Notes under the pieces: generated by a model | Seen by the model: the letters and a program-made list of their open reading frames with translations, nothing else | Databases searched by the model: none | What the model was told of the DNA's origin: nothing | Made by a program: the position numbers and the translations under genes | DNA from: Alistipes sp. | GTDB lineage: Bacteria; Bacteroidota; Bacteroidia; Bacteroidales; Rikenellaceae | Direction: 5' to 3' | Assembly: GCA_022511345.1 (NCBI GenBank) | Contig: JAFLRR010000001.1 | Location: 124,001 to 188,000 of the forward strand | DNA length: 64,000 bases | Part shown: positions 53,341 to 62,996 of the stretch, one piece after another | Position numbering within the stretch: the first letter of the stretch is position 1 | How the letters are laid out: each line of letters opens with the position of its first letter

Positions 53341-53370
53341 CGGAAAATTTTCCGTGAATATCTATATTTG
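53341..53370 (+). promoter_or_regulatory. HAD-rdgB-folE promoter with palindrome
   Basis: -7 TATATTTG at 53363-53370. The perfect 14-bp palindrome CGGAAAATTTTCCG (53341-53354) covers the spot where a -33 box would lie, so a regulator may bind there. Confidence 0.55.
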
Positions 53371-53394
53371 TGGCTCGCAATAAACCGATTACGT

Positions 53395-54249
53395 ATGGCA
53401 ACGGAGAACGCAGCGACGGTTACGGTCGCAATGATATACGATTTCGACGGGACGCTTGCTCCCGGCAACATGCAGGAGTACGACTTCATCCCGGCCATCG
53501 GCAAGAGCAACAGGGAGTTCTGGACGAGCGCCAACTCGCTGGCCGAGGAGCAGGATGCCGACATGGTGCTTACCTACATGGCCAAAATGATTCAGGAGGC
53601 CAAGTCTAAGGGCCTGTCGCTCAAACGCGAGGCTTTCCGCGAGTCGGGGCGCCGCGTGAAGCTCTACGACGGCGTTAGCGAGTGGTTCGCCCGCATGAAC
53701 GCCTACGGAGCCGAGAAGGGCATCAGAGTGGTGCACTACATCAACTCGTCGGGCCTGAAGGAGATTATCGAGGGCACGCCCATAGCCGGCGAGTTCAAGA
53801 ACATCTACGCCTGCTCGTTCCTCTACGACGTCGACGGTGTTGCCTACTGGCCTGCCGTGGCGGTCAACTACACCAACAAGACGCAGTTCATATTCAAGAT
53901 AAACAAGGGCGTAGAGTCGGTCTTCGACACCAAGGAGGTCAACCGCTACATGGAGGAGAAGAACCGTCCGGTGCCGTTCAAGCGCATGATTTACATCGGC
54001 GACGGAACCACCGACATACCCTGCATGCGGTTGGTGAAGAACTTCGGCGGCCACTCGATAGCCGTCTACAACCCCGACGACCGCTCGGCGCGCAAGGATA
54101 TGAACGTGCTCATACACGACAACCGCGTCAGCCACGTATGCCCGGCCGACTACACGGCCGGTTCGGAGATGGACATCCTGGCCAAGACCATAATCGACAA
54201 AATCGCAGCCGATTACCGGCTCGAGCTTTTAGAGACTCCCAAGGCATGA
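53395..54249 (+). CDS. HAD-superfamily phosphatase
   Basis: This 284-residue protein has the HAD motif I AMIYDFDGTLAPGNMQEYDF (nucleophile and acid/base Asp), a Ser/Thr motif II candidate in VVHYINSSGLKEII, and motif IV KRMIYIGDGTTDIPCMRLVK. Insertions between the motifs are large, as in uncharacterised bacterial HAD phosphatases. Substrate unknown. I start at 53395 because the promoter lies at 53363; the track ORF runs back into the divergent promoter. The stop overlaps the rdgB ATG (ATGA), so it is probably co-translated with the nucleotide-pool gene rdgB. Confidence 0.9.
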   Translation: MATENAATVTVAMIYDFDGTLAPGNMQEYDFIPAIGKSNREFWTSANSLAEEQDADMVLTYMAKMIQEAKSKGLSLKREAFRESGRRVKLYDGVSEWFARMNAYGAEKGIRVVHYINSSGLKEIIEGTPIAGEFKNIYACSFLYDVDGVAYWPAVAVNYTNKTQFIFKINKGVESVFDTKEVNRYMEEKNRPVPFKRMIYIGDGTTDIPCMRLVKNFGGHSIAVYNPDDRSARKDMNVLIHDNRVSHVCPADYTAGSEMDILAKTIIDKIAADYRLELLETPKA

Positions 54250-54824
54250 GAGAGATAGTTTTCGCTACGGGCAATGCCCACAAGCTGGCCGAGGTGCAGG
54301 CTGTCCTGGGCGACGAATTCCGTTTGGTGACGGCTGCCGGTGCGGGCATCACCGAGGAGATACCTGAGACCGGCCTGACGCTGGAGCAGAACGCTTCGCA
54401 GAAGTCGCACTATCTGTACGAGCGACAGGGTGTCGACTGCTTCGCCGACGACACGGGACTTGAGGTCGATGCGCTGGGCGGCGCTCCGGGCGTGCATTCG
54501 GCGCGTTATGCCGGCGAGGGCCACGATTTCGAGGCCAACAACCGCCTGCTGCTCGAGAATCTCGAGGGTGCGGCCGACCGCAGCGCAAGGTTCCGCACCG
54601 TAATATCGCTCATCCTCGACGGCCGCGAATACCTCTTCGAGGGCCGCGTCGAGGGCCGCATCGCCGAGTCGCGTTCGGGCTGCGGAGGCTTCGGCTACGA
54701 CCCGCTCTTCATCCCCGAGGGCAGCGAAGTGTCGTTCGCCGAGATGACGGCCGACGAGAAGAACGCCATATCGCACCGCGGGCGCGCCGTGAGGCAGCTC
54801 GCCGAATTTTTGAAAAACAGATGA
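54246..54824 (+). CDS. rdgB: XTP/dITP diphosphatase (RdgB/HAM1)
   Basis: This 192-residue enzyme hydrolyses non-canonical purine nucleoside triphosphates (ITP, XTP, dITP) to monophosphates. Motifs are [20 protein letters not shown] (substrate site), [52 protein letters not shown] and [15 protein letters not shown]. Overlaps are ATGA at both ends, with the HAD gene before and folE after. The track ORF prefix of 188 residues is from another frame. Confidence 0.96.
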   Translation: MREIVFATGNAHKLAEVQAVLGDEFRLVTAAGAGITEEIPETGLTLEQNASQKSHYLYERQGVDCFADDTGLEVDALGGAPGVHSARYAGEGHDFEANNRLLLENLEGAADRSARFRTVISLILDGREYLFEGRVEGRIAESRSGCGGFGYDPLFIPEGSEVSFAEMTADEKNAISHRGRAVRQLAEFLKNR

Positions 54825-55432
54825 ACATGAACAACGGATACGAACGCGAGGAGCGCTTCTGCGAGGAGAAGATAGCCGCACTGAAGGAGCATTATGCCGC
54901 CATTCTGAGCCTGCTGGGCGAGGACCCCGGCCGCGAGGGGCTGCTTAAAACACCTGAGCGGGTGGCCAAAGCCATGACATTCCTGACCAAAGGCTATGCC
55001 GAGGATCCGGCCGAGATAATCCGCTCGGCAATCTTCCGCGAGGAGTACAAGCAGATGGTGCTGGTCAAGGATATTGAATTGTACTCGATGTGCGAGCACC
55101 ACATGCTGCCCTTCTACGGCAAGGTGCACGTGGCATACATTCCCGACGGCTACATCACCGGCCTGTCGAAGATAGCCCGCGTGGTGGAGTGCTTCGCCCG
55201 CCGGCTGCAGGTGCAGGAGCGGCTGACGGTGCAGATTCGCGACTGCATACAGCAGTCTCTGAATCCCATGGGCGTGGCCGTGGTAATCGAGGCGAGCCAC
55301 ATGTGCATGCGCATGCGCGGCGTCGAGAAGCAGGAGTCGGCCACCACCACCTCGGCATTCACGGGAATATTCCTCAAGGACCACCGCACCCGCGAGGAGT
55401 TCATGACCCTCATATCCAACAGCTACCGTTAG
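54821..55432 (+). CDS. folE: GTP cyclohydrolase I
   Basis: This 203-residue enzyme converts GTP to 7,8-dihydroneopterin triphosphate, the entry to folate and queuosine. The zinc site is in [20 protein letters not shown] (C-E-H-H); other motifs are PEGRVAKAM-like [31 protein letters not shown] and [20 protein letters not shown]. The C-terminus ([20 protein letters not shown]) is standard. It overlaps rdgB by 4 nt. QueD, using its product, is encoded at 11.7 kb. After the stop there is a small CGGCC/GGCCG hairpin without a U tract. Confidence 0.97.
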   Translation: MNMNNGYEREERFCEEKIAALKEHYAAILSLLGEDPGREGLLKTPERVAKAMTFLTKGYAEDPAEIIRSAIFREEYKQMVLVKDIELYSMCEHHMLPFYGKVHVAYIPDGYITGLSKIARVVECFARRLQVQERLTVQIRDCIQQSLNPMGVAVVIEASHMCMRMRGVEKQESATTTSAFTGIFLKDHRTREEFMTLISNSYR

Positions 55433-55485
55433 CGAGGCGGTCTTCGGCCTGCGGGCCGGAAAGTTGAAAAATCGTTGCCGATTTT

Positions 55486-55516
55486 TTTGCCGGGTGGCGA
55501 AAAAATCGTACCTTTG
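55486..55516 (+). promoter_or_regulatory. Promoter of the pyrimidine operon
   Basis: -33 TTTG (55486-55489), 19 bp, -7 TACCTTTG (55509-55516). The resulting transcript has a leader of about 150 nt before pyrC. Confidence 0.8.
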
Positions 55517-55541
55517 CAACCAAACCGGAACAGAACGGGTC

Positions 55542-55637
55542 ATGACTTGCATAACGAACATATCGTTCCCCAAGCGACAGCGAGGCAAGCGGTCAAAGGA
55601 CGGCGTTTCGGTCTTTTACGGGATTTTTGATTTTTAG
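55542..55637 (+). CDS. Candidate pyr-operon leader peptide (31 aa)
   Basis: This short ORF, below the track limit, begins about 20 nt after the transcription start (MTCITNISFPKRQRGKRSKD ...). It is rich in Lys and Arg and ends with Phe-rich ...VFYGIFDF. Its TAG overlaps the first two bases of the terminator stem that precedes pyrC. It reads through two U-rich tracts. The geometry matches the pyrBI leader of E. coli, where ribosomes following closely behind RNA polymerase prevent termination when UTP is low. There is no independent proof that the peptide is made. Confidence 0.5.
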   Translation: MTCITNISFPKRQRGKRSKDGVSVFYGIFDF

Positions 55638-55665
55638 GGCGACTGTTTTGTCGCCCTTTATTTTT
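55595..55665 (+). promoter_or_regulatory. Candidate pyr attenuator: pause hairpin, U tracts and terminator
   Basis: Pause hairpin AAAGGAC (55595-55601) with GTCTTTT (55611-55617), then U tracts TTTTT at 55624-55628 and 55631-55635. The intrinsic terminator follows: AGGGCGAC (55636-55643) with GTCGCCCT (55650-55657), loop TGTTTT, and TTATTTTTG. The pyrC ATG is only 8 nt beyond. Confidence 0.65.
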
Positions 55666-55673
55666 GTGCGTGC

Positions 55674-56981
55674 ATGAACGGAACAAGAACCATATTCGCC
55701 GGTGCCGTGCTGGCCACGGCCGAGGGCTGCCGCAACGGCTCGGTTGCCGTGCGCGACGGGATAATCGAGTCGGTGGGCGATGTAACCCCTCAGGCGGGCG
55801 ACAGGGTAGTCGACTGCTCGGGGCTCTGCATAATGCCCGGTCTGGTCGACATACACGTGCACCTGCGCGAGCCGGGCTACGAATACAAGGAGACAATAGC
55901 CTCGGGTACGGCTGCTGCCGCACACGGCGGCTATACGACCGTCTGCCCCATGCCCAACCTGAACCCCGTGCCCGACAGCCTGCAGACGCTGGGCGTGCAG
56001 CTCGACATCATAGCCCGCACGGCAGCCGTCAGAACCGTGCCCTACGCCTCGATAACGCTTGGACGACGCGGCGGCGGCCAGACCGTCGACTTCGATGCGC
56101 TGGCGCCTTCGGTGGTGGGATTTTCGGACGACGGCAGCGGCGTGCAGGAGCGCGAGACCATGCGCCGGGCCATGGAGGGCGCGGCAAAGGCCGGCAAACC
56201 GATAGTGGCCCACTGCGAAGTGGACGAACTGCTGCGCGGCGGATATATCCACGACGGCGAATACTGCCGCCGCCACGGTCATCGCGGAATCTGCTCCGAG
56301 AGCGAATGGGCGCAGGTGGTGCGCGACATAGAGCTTGCGGCCGAGACGGGCTGCCAGTACCACGTGTGCCATGTCTCGGCGGCCGAAAGCGTCGAGGCCG
56401 TGCGCAGGGGCAAGGCTGCGGGAGTGAGGGTCAGCTGCGAGACTGCTCCCCACTATCTGCTGCTGTGCGACGACGACTTGCAGGAGGACGGCAGCTTCAA
56501 GATGAATCCGCCGCTGCGTTCGGCCTCGGACCGCGAGGCGCTGATACGCGGCATTCAGGACGGGACCATCGAGGTCATAGCCACCGACCATGCGCCGCAC
56601 TCGGCCGAGGAGAAGTCGCGCGGACTGGAGAAGAGCGTCATGGGAATCGTGGGTCTGGAGTGCGCATTCGCGCTGATGTACACGTACTTGGTAAAGCGGG
56701 GCGTAATAACGCTCGAGAAGCTGGTTGCGCTCATGTCCGAAAATCCGCGGCGCATCATGTCGCTCGGCGGCGGCCTGCGCGCCGGAGAGCCTGCCGACAT
56801 TGCGGTTTTCGACCTCGGCAGCAAGTACCGCATCGACCCCGGGGAGTTCTTGTCCGAAGGCAAAGCCACGCCGTTTGCCGGGTGGGATGTCGAGGGTGCC
56901 TGCGTGCTGACTCTGGTGGGCGGCCGTGCGGCCTACTCGGACGGAAGGCTTGATAGTGAAATGAGAGAAATATCGAAATAA
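55674..56981 (+). CDS. pyrC: Dihydroorotase (class I)
   Basis: This 435-residue zinc amidohydrolase cyclises carbamoyl-aspartate to dihydroorotate. Metal site: VDIHVHLREPGYEYKETIAS (HxH), EVIATDHAPHSAEEK (Asp and His). Further landmarks are PMPNLNPVPDS and QYHVCHVSAAESVEAVRRGK, with VSCETAPHYLLL. The length fits the class I group (about 430-450). The N-terminal and C-terminal strands (TIFAGAVLATAEG ... GSKYRIDPGEFLSEGKATPF) form the urease-like beta-domain. It heads the operon pyrC-carA-carB-pyrK-pyrD-pyrF, downstream of the candidate attenuator. pyrB, pyrI and pyrE are not in the window. Confidence 0.95.
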   Translation: MNGTRTIFAGAVLATAEGCRNGSVAVRDGIIESVGDVTPQAGDRVVDCSGLCIMPGLVDIHVHLREPGYEYKETIASGTAAAAHGGYTTVCPMPNLNPVPDSLQTLGVQLDIIARTAAVRTVPYASITLGRRGGGQTVDFDALAPSVVGFSDDGSGVQERETMRRAMEGAAKAGKPIVAHCEVDELLRGGYIHDGEYCRRHGHRGICSESEWAQVVRDIELAAETGCQYHVCHVSAAESVEAVRRGKAAGVRVSCETAPHYLLLCDDDLQEDGSFKMNPPLRSASDREALIRGIQDGTIEVIATDHAPHSAEEKSRGLEKSVMGIVGLECAFALMYTYLVKRGVITLEKLVALMSENPRRIMSLGGGLRAGEPADIAVFDLGSKYRIDPGEFLSEGKATPFAGWDVEGACVLTLVGGRAAYSDGRLDSEMREISK

Positions 56982-56992
56982 TTTGTTGTATA

Positions 56993-58084
56993 ATGAAACC
57001 TTACGACAGAAAAATCGTCCTTGAAAACGGCCGCGAGTTCTACGGCTACGGATTCGGGGCGCACAAGGAGGCGGTCTGCGAGATAGTCTTCAACACCTCG
57101 ATGGTGGGCTATCAGGAGATTCTGTCCGACCCGTCGTACACCGGACAGATGGTCGTTATGACCTATCCGCTCATCGGCAACTACGGCGTCAACGACGAGG
57201 ATTACGAGACCAAGTATCCGACAATCGGCGGAATGATCGTTCGCGAGTACAATGACATACCGTCGAACTTCCGCTACACCAAGACCATGAATGAGGAGTT
57301 CGAGGAGCACCGCATCCCCGGAATCTCGGGCATCGACACCCGCTGCGTGACGCGCATAATCCGCTCCGAGGGCAGCCAGAGGGTCATCATGACCGACGCC
57401 GACGTGCCGACCGAGGAGGCTCTGCGCCGCCTGCGCGAGCATCCGATTCCCACCGACACGGTTTCGCGCGTGAGCTGCCGCAAACGCTGGATGTCGCGCA
57501 CGCCCAACCACAAGTACGACGTTGTGGCCGTCGACTGCGGCATCAAGTACAACATCATCCGTTCGCTGAATCAGAAAGGGTGCAACGTGACCGTGGTGCC
57601 ATACAACGCTACGGTCGACGAGATTCTCTCGTTCCGTCCCGACGGCGTGTTCCTCTCGAACGGCCCCGGCGACCCGGAGTATGTGACGCCGGTAATCGAG
57701 GCGGTGAAGAAGCTGCGCGGCCGGCTGCCCATATTCGGCATCTGCCTGGGCCACCAGATGATATCGCTGGCCTACGGCGCCCGGACGTTCAAGATGAAGT
57801 TCGGCCACCGCGGCGGTAACCACCCCGTGAAGAATCTCGACACGGGCAAAATCGAGATAACGAGCCAGAACCACAGCTTTGCGGTCGACATCGACTCGCT
57901 CAAGGATACGCGGTTGAGGCTCACGCACATAAATCTGCTGGACAACACGGCCGAAGGTGTCGAGTGCCCAGAGGACAAGGTGTTCTCGGTGCAGTATCAC
58001 CCCGAGAGCGCCCCGGGACCGCAGGACAGCACCGGATTGTTCGACAAATTCATAAAAATGATGGAGGAGCACCGCAATGCCTAA
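56993..58084 (+). CDS. carA: Carbamoyl-phosphate synthase small subunit
   Basis: This 363-residue glutaminase subunit releases ammonia from glutamine and passes it to CarB. The N-terminal CarA domain has [20 protein letters not shown]; the class I glutamine amidotransferase domain has [30 protein letters not shown] (nucleophile Cys) and the catalytic His/Glu near [11 protein letters not shown]. It lies 11 nt after pyrC and overlaps carB by 8 nt. The product feeds both pyrimidines and arginine. Confidence 0.97.
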   Translation: MKPYDRKIVLENGREFYGYGFGAHKEAVCEIVFNTSMVGYQEILSDPSYTGQMVVMTYPLIGNYGVNDEDYETKYPTIGGMIVREYNDIPSNFRYTKTMNEEFEEHRIPGISGIDTRCVTRIIRSEGSQRVIMTDADVPTEEALRRLREHPIPTDTVSRVSCRKRWMSRTPNHKYDVVAVDCGIKYNIIRSLNQKGCNVTVVPYNATVDEILSFRPDGVFLSNGPGDPEYVTPVIEAVKKLRGRLPIFGICLGHQMISLAYGARTFKMKFGHRGGNHPVKNLDTGKIEITSQNHSFAVDIDSLKDTRLRLTHINLLDNTAEGVECPEDKVFSVQYHPESAPGPQDSTGLFDKFIKMMEEHRNA

Positions 58085-61000
58085 GAGAACAGACATAAAG
58101 AAAGTTATGGTAATCGGCTCGGGCCCGATAGTCATCGGCCAGGCTGCCGAGTTCGACTACGCGGGCACGCAGGCCTGCCTGGCACTTAAGGAGGAGGGCT
58201 ACGAGGTAGTGCTCGTCAACTCCAACCCCGCTACCATCATGACCGACACGCACATCGCCGACAAGGTCTACATGGAGCCGCTGACGCTGGAATACGTGGC
58301 CAAAATCATCCGCTACGAGCGTCCCGACGCCATCGTGCCGGGCCTGGGCGGCCAGACGGGCCTGAACCTGGCCGTGCAGCTGGCCAAGAAGGGCGTGCTG
58401 CAGGAGTGCCAGGTCGAAATTCTCGGCACGTCGTTCGAATCCATCGAGAGGGCCGAGGACCGCGAACTGTTCAAGGAGCTGTGCGAGTCGCTGGGCGAGC
58501 CTGTGCTGCCGTCGACCATAGCCTGCTCCGAGGAGGAGGGCGTGCGCGCGGCGGCCGAGATAGGCTATCCCGTTGTGCTGCGCCCGGCATTCACGCTGGG
58601 CGGTACGGGCGGCGGCTTCGCATACGACGAGGAGCAGCTGAGGGTGATGATGCGCAATGCGCTGCAGCTCTCGCCCGTGCATCAGGTGCTGGTCGAGAAG
58701 AGCATCAAGGGCTACAAGGAGATAGAGTACGAGGTAATCCGCGACAGCAACGACACGGCGCTGGCCATCTGTAACATGGAGAATGTCGACCCGGTGGGCA
58801 TCCACACGGGCGACTCGATAGTCGTCGCCCCGAGCCAGACTCTGACCAACAAGGAGTACCAGCTGCTGCGCGACAGCGCGCTGAAGATTATCCGTGCGCT
58901 GAAAATCGAGGGCGGCTGCAACGTGCAGTTCGCTCTGGACCCCCTCTCGTTCCGCTACTACCTCATCGAGGTCAATCCGCGCGTGTCGCGCTCGTCGGCC
59001 CTGGCGTCGAAGGCCAGCGGCTACCCGATTGCGCGCGTGAGTGCAAAGATTGCCGTGGGACTGACGCTCGATGAGATTGCGATTGCCAACACGCCGGCCT
59101 CGTTCGAGCCGACGCTCGACTACGTGGTGACGAAGATTGCGCGTTTCCCCTTCGACAAGTTCTCCGACGCCTCGAACAAGCTCGGCACGCAGATGAAGGC
59201 CACGGGCGAGGTGATGAGCGTGGGCCGCACTGTGGAGGAGTCGCTGTTGAAGGCCGTCCGCTCGCTCGAGACGGGCGTCTGCCACATCCACCACAAGAAG
59301 TTCGACTCGATGCCCGTCAGCGAGATGATGTCCTACATCAAAGACGGCACCGACGACCGCATCTATGCCGTAGCTCAGCTGATTCGCAAGGGCGTCGACC
59401 TGACGCTTATCTACAACGACACCAAAATCGACATGTTCTTCCTCGAGAAGATTCGCAACATCGTGGAGATGGAGGAGGTCGTGAAGACCCACCCGCGCGA
59501 CCTGGAGACGCTGCGCGACGCCAAGCGCATGGGCTTCGGCGACAAATACATAGGCCAGCTGTGGGGCATGACCGAGAGCGAGATGTACGCTATGCGCCGC
59601 GACAACGGCATATTCCCCGTCTACAAGATGATCGACACCTGCGCCAGCGAGTTTTCGTCATACGTGCCCTATTTCTACTCCACGTATGAGCAGGAGAACG
59701 AGTCGATAGTCAGCGACCGCGAGAAGATCGTGGTGCTGGGCTCGGGCCCCATCCGCATCGGCCAGGGAGTGGAGTTCGACTACTCGACCGTGCATGCGAT
59801 ATGGTCTATCCGTGCGGCGGGCTACGAGGCCATCATCATCAACAACAACCCCGAGACCGTCTCGACCGACTATACGACCAGCGACAAGCTTTACTTCGAG
59901 CCGCTGACTGTCGAGGATGTGATGAACGTCATCCATCTGGAGAAGCCCAAGGGTATCGTGGTCTCGCTGGGCGGACAGACGGCCATCAACCTGGCGGCTC
60001 CGCTGGCTGCGCTGGGCGTGAAGGTCATCGGCACCGACGTCGATGCCATCCGCAACGCCGAGGACCGCGGCTGTTTCGAGAAGATCATGGAGGAGCTGGG
60101 CATTCCGCAGCCCGAGGCCGAGGCCGTGACCGACATCGAGGCGGGCGTGCGGGCCGCCACGCGAATAGGCTACCCGGTTCTGGTGCGTCCGAGCTACGTG
60201 CTTGGCGGCCGTGCGATGCAGATCGTGGGCAATGAGGAGTCGCTGCGCCACTACCTGCAGACGGCCGTCGAGGTCAACACCGACTCGCCGGTGCTGGTCG
60301 ACCGTTACATCATGGGCAAGGAGTTGGAGGTCGATGCAATCTGCGACGGCAAGGATGTCTACATCCCCGGCATCATGGAGCATGTCGAGAAGACTGGCAT
60401 CCACTCGGGGGACTCGATAAGCGTCTACCCGACATTCAGCGTCAGCGAGGAGGCCAAGCGCAAAATCATCGACTACACGGTCCGTCTGGGTCTTCGCATC
60501 GGCATCGTGGGTCTGTACAACATACAGTTCATCTGCGACGACAACGACGAGATATACATCATCGAGGTCAATCCCCGCTCCTCGCGCACGGTACCCTTCC
60601 TCTCGAAGTCGACCGGAGTGCCTATGGCTCACATCGCCACGCAGGTCATGCTGGGCCACTCGCTGCGCGAGCAGGGCATAACCGATGTGGTCGCGCCGCA
60701 GAAGAAGCGCTGGTTCGTCAAGGCTCCGGCCTTCTCGTTCTCGAAGATTCGCGGAGTGGAGTCCTACCTCTCGCCCGAGATGAAGTCGACGGGCGAGGCC
60801 ATAGGCTACGACAGCAAACTCACCAGAGCCCTCTACAAGGCGCTGCAGTCGTCGGGCATGACTGTTGCAAACTACGGTACGCTTTTGGTATCCATAGCCG
60901 ACACGCACAAGCAGGATGCCCTGCCTCTCATACGCCGCTTCTACGATCTGGGCTTCAACATCGAGGCCACGACCGGCACGGCGGCCTTCCTGCGCGAGCA

Positions 61001-61259
61001 CGGCATACGAACCCGCGCCCGCAAGAAGCTGCGCGACGGCAGCTCCGAGATTATCGACTCGCTGCGCCAGGGACATGTCAACTACGTTATCAACGTGGTG
61101 GACATCGACCGCCATAAGGCGCGCCTGGACGGCTACGAGATTCGCCGCGCGGCGGTCGAAAACAACGTGACGATATTCACGGCGCTGGAGACTGTCAGGG
61201 TGTTGCTCGACGTGCTGGAGGAGATTACGTTCAACGTATCGACCATCGACGCCGAATAA
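58077..61259 (+). CDS. carB: Carbamoyl-phosphate synthase large subunit
   Basis: This 1060-residue ATP-grasp enzyme makes carbamoyl phosphate from bicarbonate, ammonia and two ATP. The two homologous halves begin [20 protein letters not shown] and [23 protein letters not shown]-grasp loops are [20 protein letters not shown] and [20 protein letters not shown]; ends of the halves carry [20 protein letters not shown] and [19 protein letters not shown]. The C-terminal 150 residues form the MGS-like allosteric domain, which in relatives binds UMP and ornithine. It overlaps carA by 8 nt. Confidence 0.98.
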   Translation: MPKRTDIKKVMVIGSGPIVIGQAAEFDYAGTQACLALKEEGYEVVLVNSNPATIMTDTHIADKVYMEPLTLEYVAKIIRYERPDAIVPGLGGQTGLNLAVQLAKKGVLQECQVEILGTSFESIERAEDRELFKELCESLGEPVLPSTIACSEEEGVRAAAEIGYPVVLRPAFTLGGTGGGFAYDEEQLRVMMRNALQLSPVHQVLVEKSIKGYKEIEYEVIRDSNDTALAICNMENVDPVGIHTGDSIVVAPSQTLTNKEYQLLRDSALKIIRALKIEGGCNVQFALDPLSFRYYLIEVNPRVSRSSALASKASGYPIARVSAKIAVGLTLDEIAIANTPASFEPTLDYVVTKIARFPFDKFSDASNKLGTQMKATGEVMSVGRTVEESLLKAVRSLETGVCHIHHKKFDSMPVSEMMSYIKDGTDDRIYAVAQLIRKGVDLTLIYNDTKIDMFFLEKIRNIVEMEEVVKTHPRDLETLRDAKRMGFGDKYIGQLWGMTESEMYAMRRDNGIFPVYKMIDTCASEFSSYVPYFYSTYEQENESIVSDREKIVVLGSGPIRIGQGVEFDYSTVHAIWSIRAAGYEAIIINNNPETVSTDYTTSDKLYFEPLTVEDVMNVIHLEKPKGIVVSLGGQTAINLAAPLAALGVKVIGTDVDAIRNAEDRGCFEKIMEELGIPQPEAEAVTDIEAGVRAATRIGYPVLVRPSYVLGGRAMQIVGNEESLRHYLQTAVEVNTDSPVLVDRYIMGKELEVDAICDGKDVYIPGIMEHVEKTGIHSGDSISVYPTFSVSEEAKRKIIDYTVRLGLRIGIVGLYNIQFICDDNDEIYIIEVNPRSSRTVPFLSKSTGVPMAHIATQVMLGHSLREQGITDVVAPQKKRWFVKAPAFSFSKIRGVESYLSPEMKSTGEAIGYDSKLTRALYKALQSSGMTVANYGTLLVSIADTHKQDALPLIRRFYDLGFNIEATTGTAAFLREHGIRTRARKKLRDGSSEIIDSLRQGHVNYVINVVDIDRHKARLDGYEIRRAAVENNVTIFTALETVRVLLDVLEEITFNVSTIDAE

Positions 61260-61275
61260 AAAGATTTGACCTGTT

Positions 61276-62019
61276 ATGTATAAACGCGGAACATTTACCA
61301 TTGAATCCAACGAACCCCTTACGGCGGCGGTATGGCGCATGGTGCTTGCGGGCGACACGCAGTATATCGTGCGGCCGGGGCAGTTCGTCAACATCGCACT
61401 GGATGGACGTTTCCTGCGCCGGCCCATCTCGGTCTGCGACTGCGAGCCGGGCCGCCTGACGCTCATCTACAAGGTTGTCGGCGACGGCACGGCCGACATG
61501 AGCCGCATGAAGGCCGGCGCCGAGCTCGACCTGCTGACGGGTCTGGGCAACGGATTCTCGTTGCACGAGGGTGTACAGCGTCCCCTGCTCGTTGGCGGAG
61601 GCGTCGGTGTGCCGCCGCTCTACATGCTTGCGCGGCGACTGCTCGAGTCGGGCGCACGCCCGACGGCCGTTCTCGGCTTCAACACCGCATCCGAGATATT
61701 CTATGCCGACGAATTCCGTGCGCTGGGCGTTGAGGTCATCATCGCCACGGCCGACGGTTCGGCGGGTGTGCGGGGCTTCGTCACCGACGCTCTGAATGGA
61801 GTCGATTTCGATTACTTCTACGCCTGCGGACCCATGCCGATGCTGCGTGCACTGTGTTCGGTGACCGACTGCGACGGCGAACTGAGCTTGGAGGAGCGTA
61901 TGGGCTGCGGATTCGGCGCCTGCATGGGCTGCTCGTGCAAGACGGCTGACGGCGGCTACAAACGAATCTGCAAGGAGGGCCCGGTATTCCGGCGGGACGA
62001 ATTAATAATTAACAATTAG
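61276..62019 (+). CDS. pyrK: Dihydroorotate dehydrogenase B, electron transfer subunit
   Basis: This 247-residue iron-sulfur flavoprotein passes electrons from PyrD to NAD+. It has an FAD domain (RRPISVCDCEPG, the RxxS motif), an NAD-binding domain (LLVGGGVGVPPLYMLARRLL) and a C-terminal [2Fe-2S] site (MGCGFGACMGCSCKTADGGY). The last residues (ELIINN and stop) come from an AT-rich inverted-repeat element that spans the pyrK end and the pyrK/pyrD spacer, so the native tail may have been replaced. It is 16 nt after carB. Confidence 0.95.
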   Translation: MYKRGTFTIESNEPLTAAVWRMVLAGDTQYIVRPGQFVNIALDGRFLRRPISVCDCEPGRLTLIYKVVGDGTADMSRMKAGAELDLLTGLGNGFSLHEGVQRPLLVGGGVGVPPLYMLARRLLESGARPTAVLGFNTASEIFYADEFRALGVEVIIATADGSAGVRGFVTDALNGVDFDYFYACGPMPMLRALCSVTDCDGELSLEERMGCGFGACMGCSCKTADGGYKRICKEGPVFRRDELIINN

Positions 62020-62054
62020 TAATGAGTAATTACATACGATTACTAATTATTAAT
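62008..62054. repeat. AT-rich imperfect inverted repeat between pyrK and pyrD
   Basis: ATTAACAATTAGTAAT (62008-62023) pairs with ATTACTAATTATTAAT (62039-62054), 15 of 16 positions, 15-nt loop. It includes the pyrK stop codon. Its AT-rich composition differs sharply from the GC-rich neighbouring genes, suggesting an inserted miniature repeat. Confidence 0.55.
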
Positions 62055-62072
62055 TTCTAATTGCTAATTAAT

Positions 62073-62990
62073 ATGGATACTTCTGTTGTATTGAGCGGCT
62101 GGCGGTTGGACAATCCGGTGATTCCGGCAAGCGGAACATTCGGCTACGGCGCCGAGTTCGCGGAGTTCTACGATATAAACATTCTGGGCACCTTCTCGTT
62201 CAAGGGTACCACGCGCGAGCCTCGCTTCGGCAACCCCACGCCCCGCATCGCCGAGTGCACGTCGGGCATAATCAATGCCGTGGGATTGCAGAATCCGGGT
62301 ATCGACGCGGTAATCGAACGCGAGCTGCCGCGACTGAAAAACGTATTCAACAAGCGGGTCATAGCCAATATCAGCGGCTTCTCGGTCGACGAATATGCCC
62401 ATTGCGCCGAGCGCCTGGGCCGCGAGGAGCAGGTGGGACTCATCGAGGTCAACGTCTCGTGTCCCAACGTCAAGCATGGCGGCATGAGCTACGGCACCGA
62501 CCCCGTGCATGCGGCCGAGGTGACGGCAGCCGTCAAGGCCGTGACCGACAAACCGGTCTACATAAAACTCAGCCCCAACGTCACGGACGTGGTTGCCATA
62601 GCGCGCGCCTGCGAGGATGCCGGTGCCGACGGCATCTGCCTGATAAACACGCTGCTCGGCATGCGCATCGACACCCAGCGCCGCCGGCCCGTCATAGCCA
62701 ATACGATGGGCGGATTTTCAGGCGCGGCGATATTTCCCGTTGCGCTGCGGATGGTGTGGCAGGTGGCCGACGCATGTCGGGTGCCGGTCATCGGCTGCGG
62801 AGGCGTGGAGACGGCTCGCGATGTGATAGAGATGATGATGGCCGGAGCTACGGCCGTCGAGGTGGGTGCGGCCAACCTGCGCAACCCCTACGCCTGCAAG
62901 GAGATTATCGAGTCGCTGCCGGTCGAGATGGAACGTCTGGGCATCGAGCGGCTGTCGGATATCATAGGAATTGCTAACCAAAACAAGTAA
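62073..62990 (+). CDS. pyrD: Dihydroorotate dehydrogenase B, catalytic subunit
   Basis: This 305-residue FMN enzyme oxidises dihydroorotate to orotate. It is class 1B because it has the active-site Cys (LIEVNVSCPNVKHGGMSYG) and pairs with PyrK. Other landmarks are NPVIPASGTFGYGAEF, GIINAVGLQNPGIDAVIERE, YIKLSPNVTDVVAIA and VIGCGGVETARDVIEMMMAG. I start at ATG 62073 (MDTSVVLSG) because the track start at 62061 is a TTG. The spacer to pyrK holds the inverted repeat. Confidence 0.97.
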   Translation: MDTSVVLSGWRLDNPVIPASGTFGYGAEFAEFYDINILGTFSFKGTTREPRFGNPTPRIAECTSGIINAVGLQNPGIDAVIERELPRLKNVFNKRVIANISGFSVDEYAHCAERLGREEQVGLIEVNVSCPNVKHGGMSYGTDPVHAAEVTAAVKAVTDKPVYIKLSPNVTDVVAIARACEDAGADGICLINTLLGMRIDTQRRRPVIANTMGGFSGAAIFPVALRMVWQVADACRVPVIGCGGVETARDVIEMMMAGATAVEVGAANLRNPYACKEIIESLPVEMERLGIERLSDIIGIANQNK

Positions 62991-62996
62991 CGCCAT

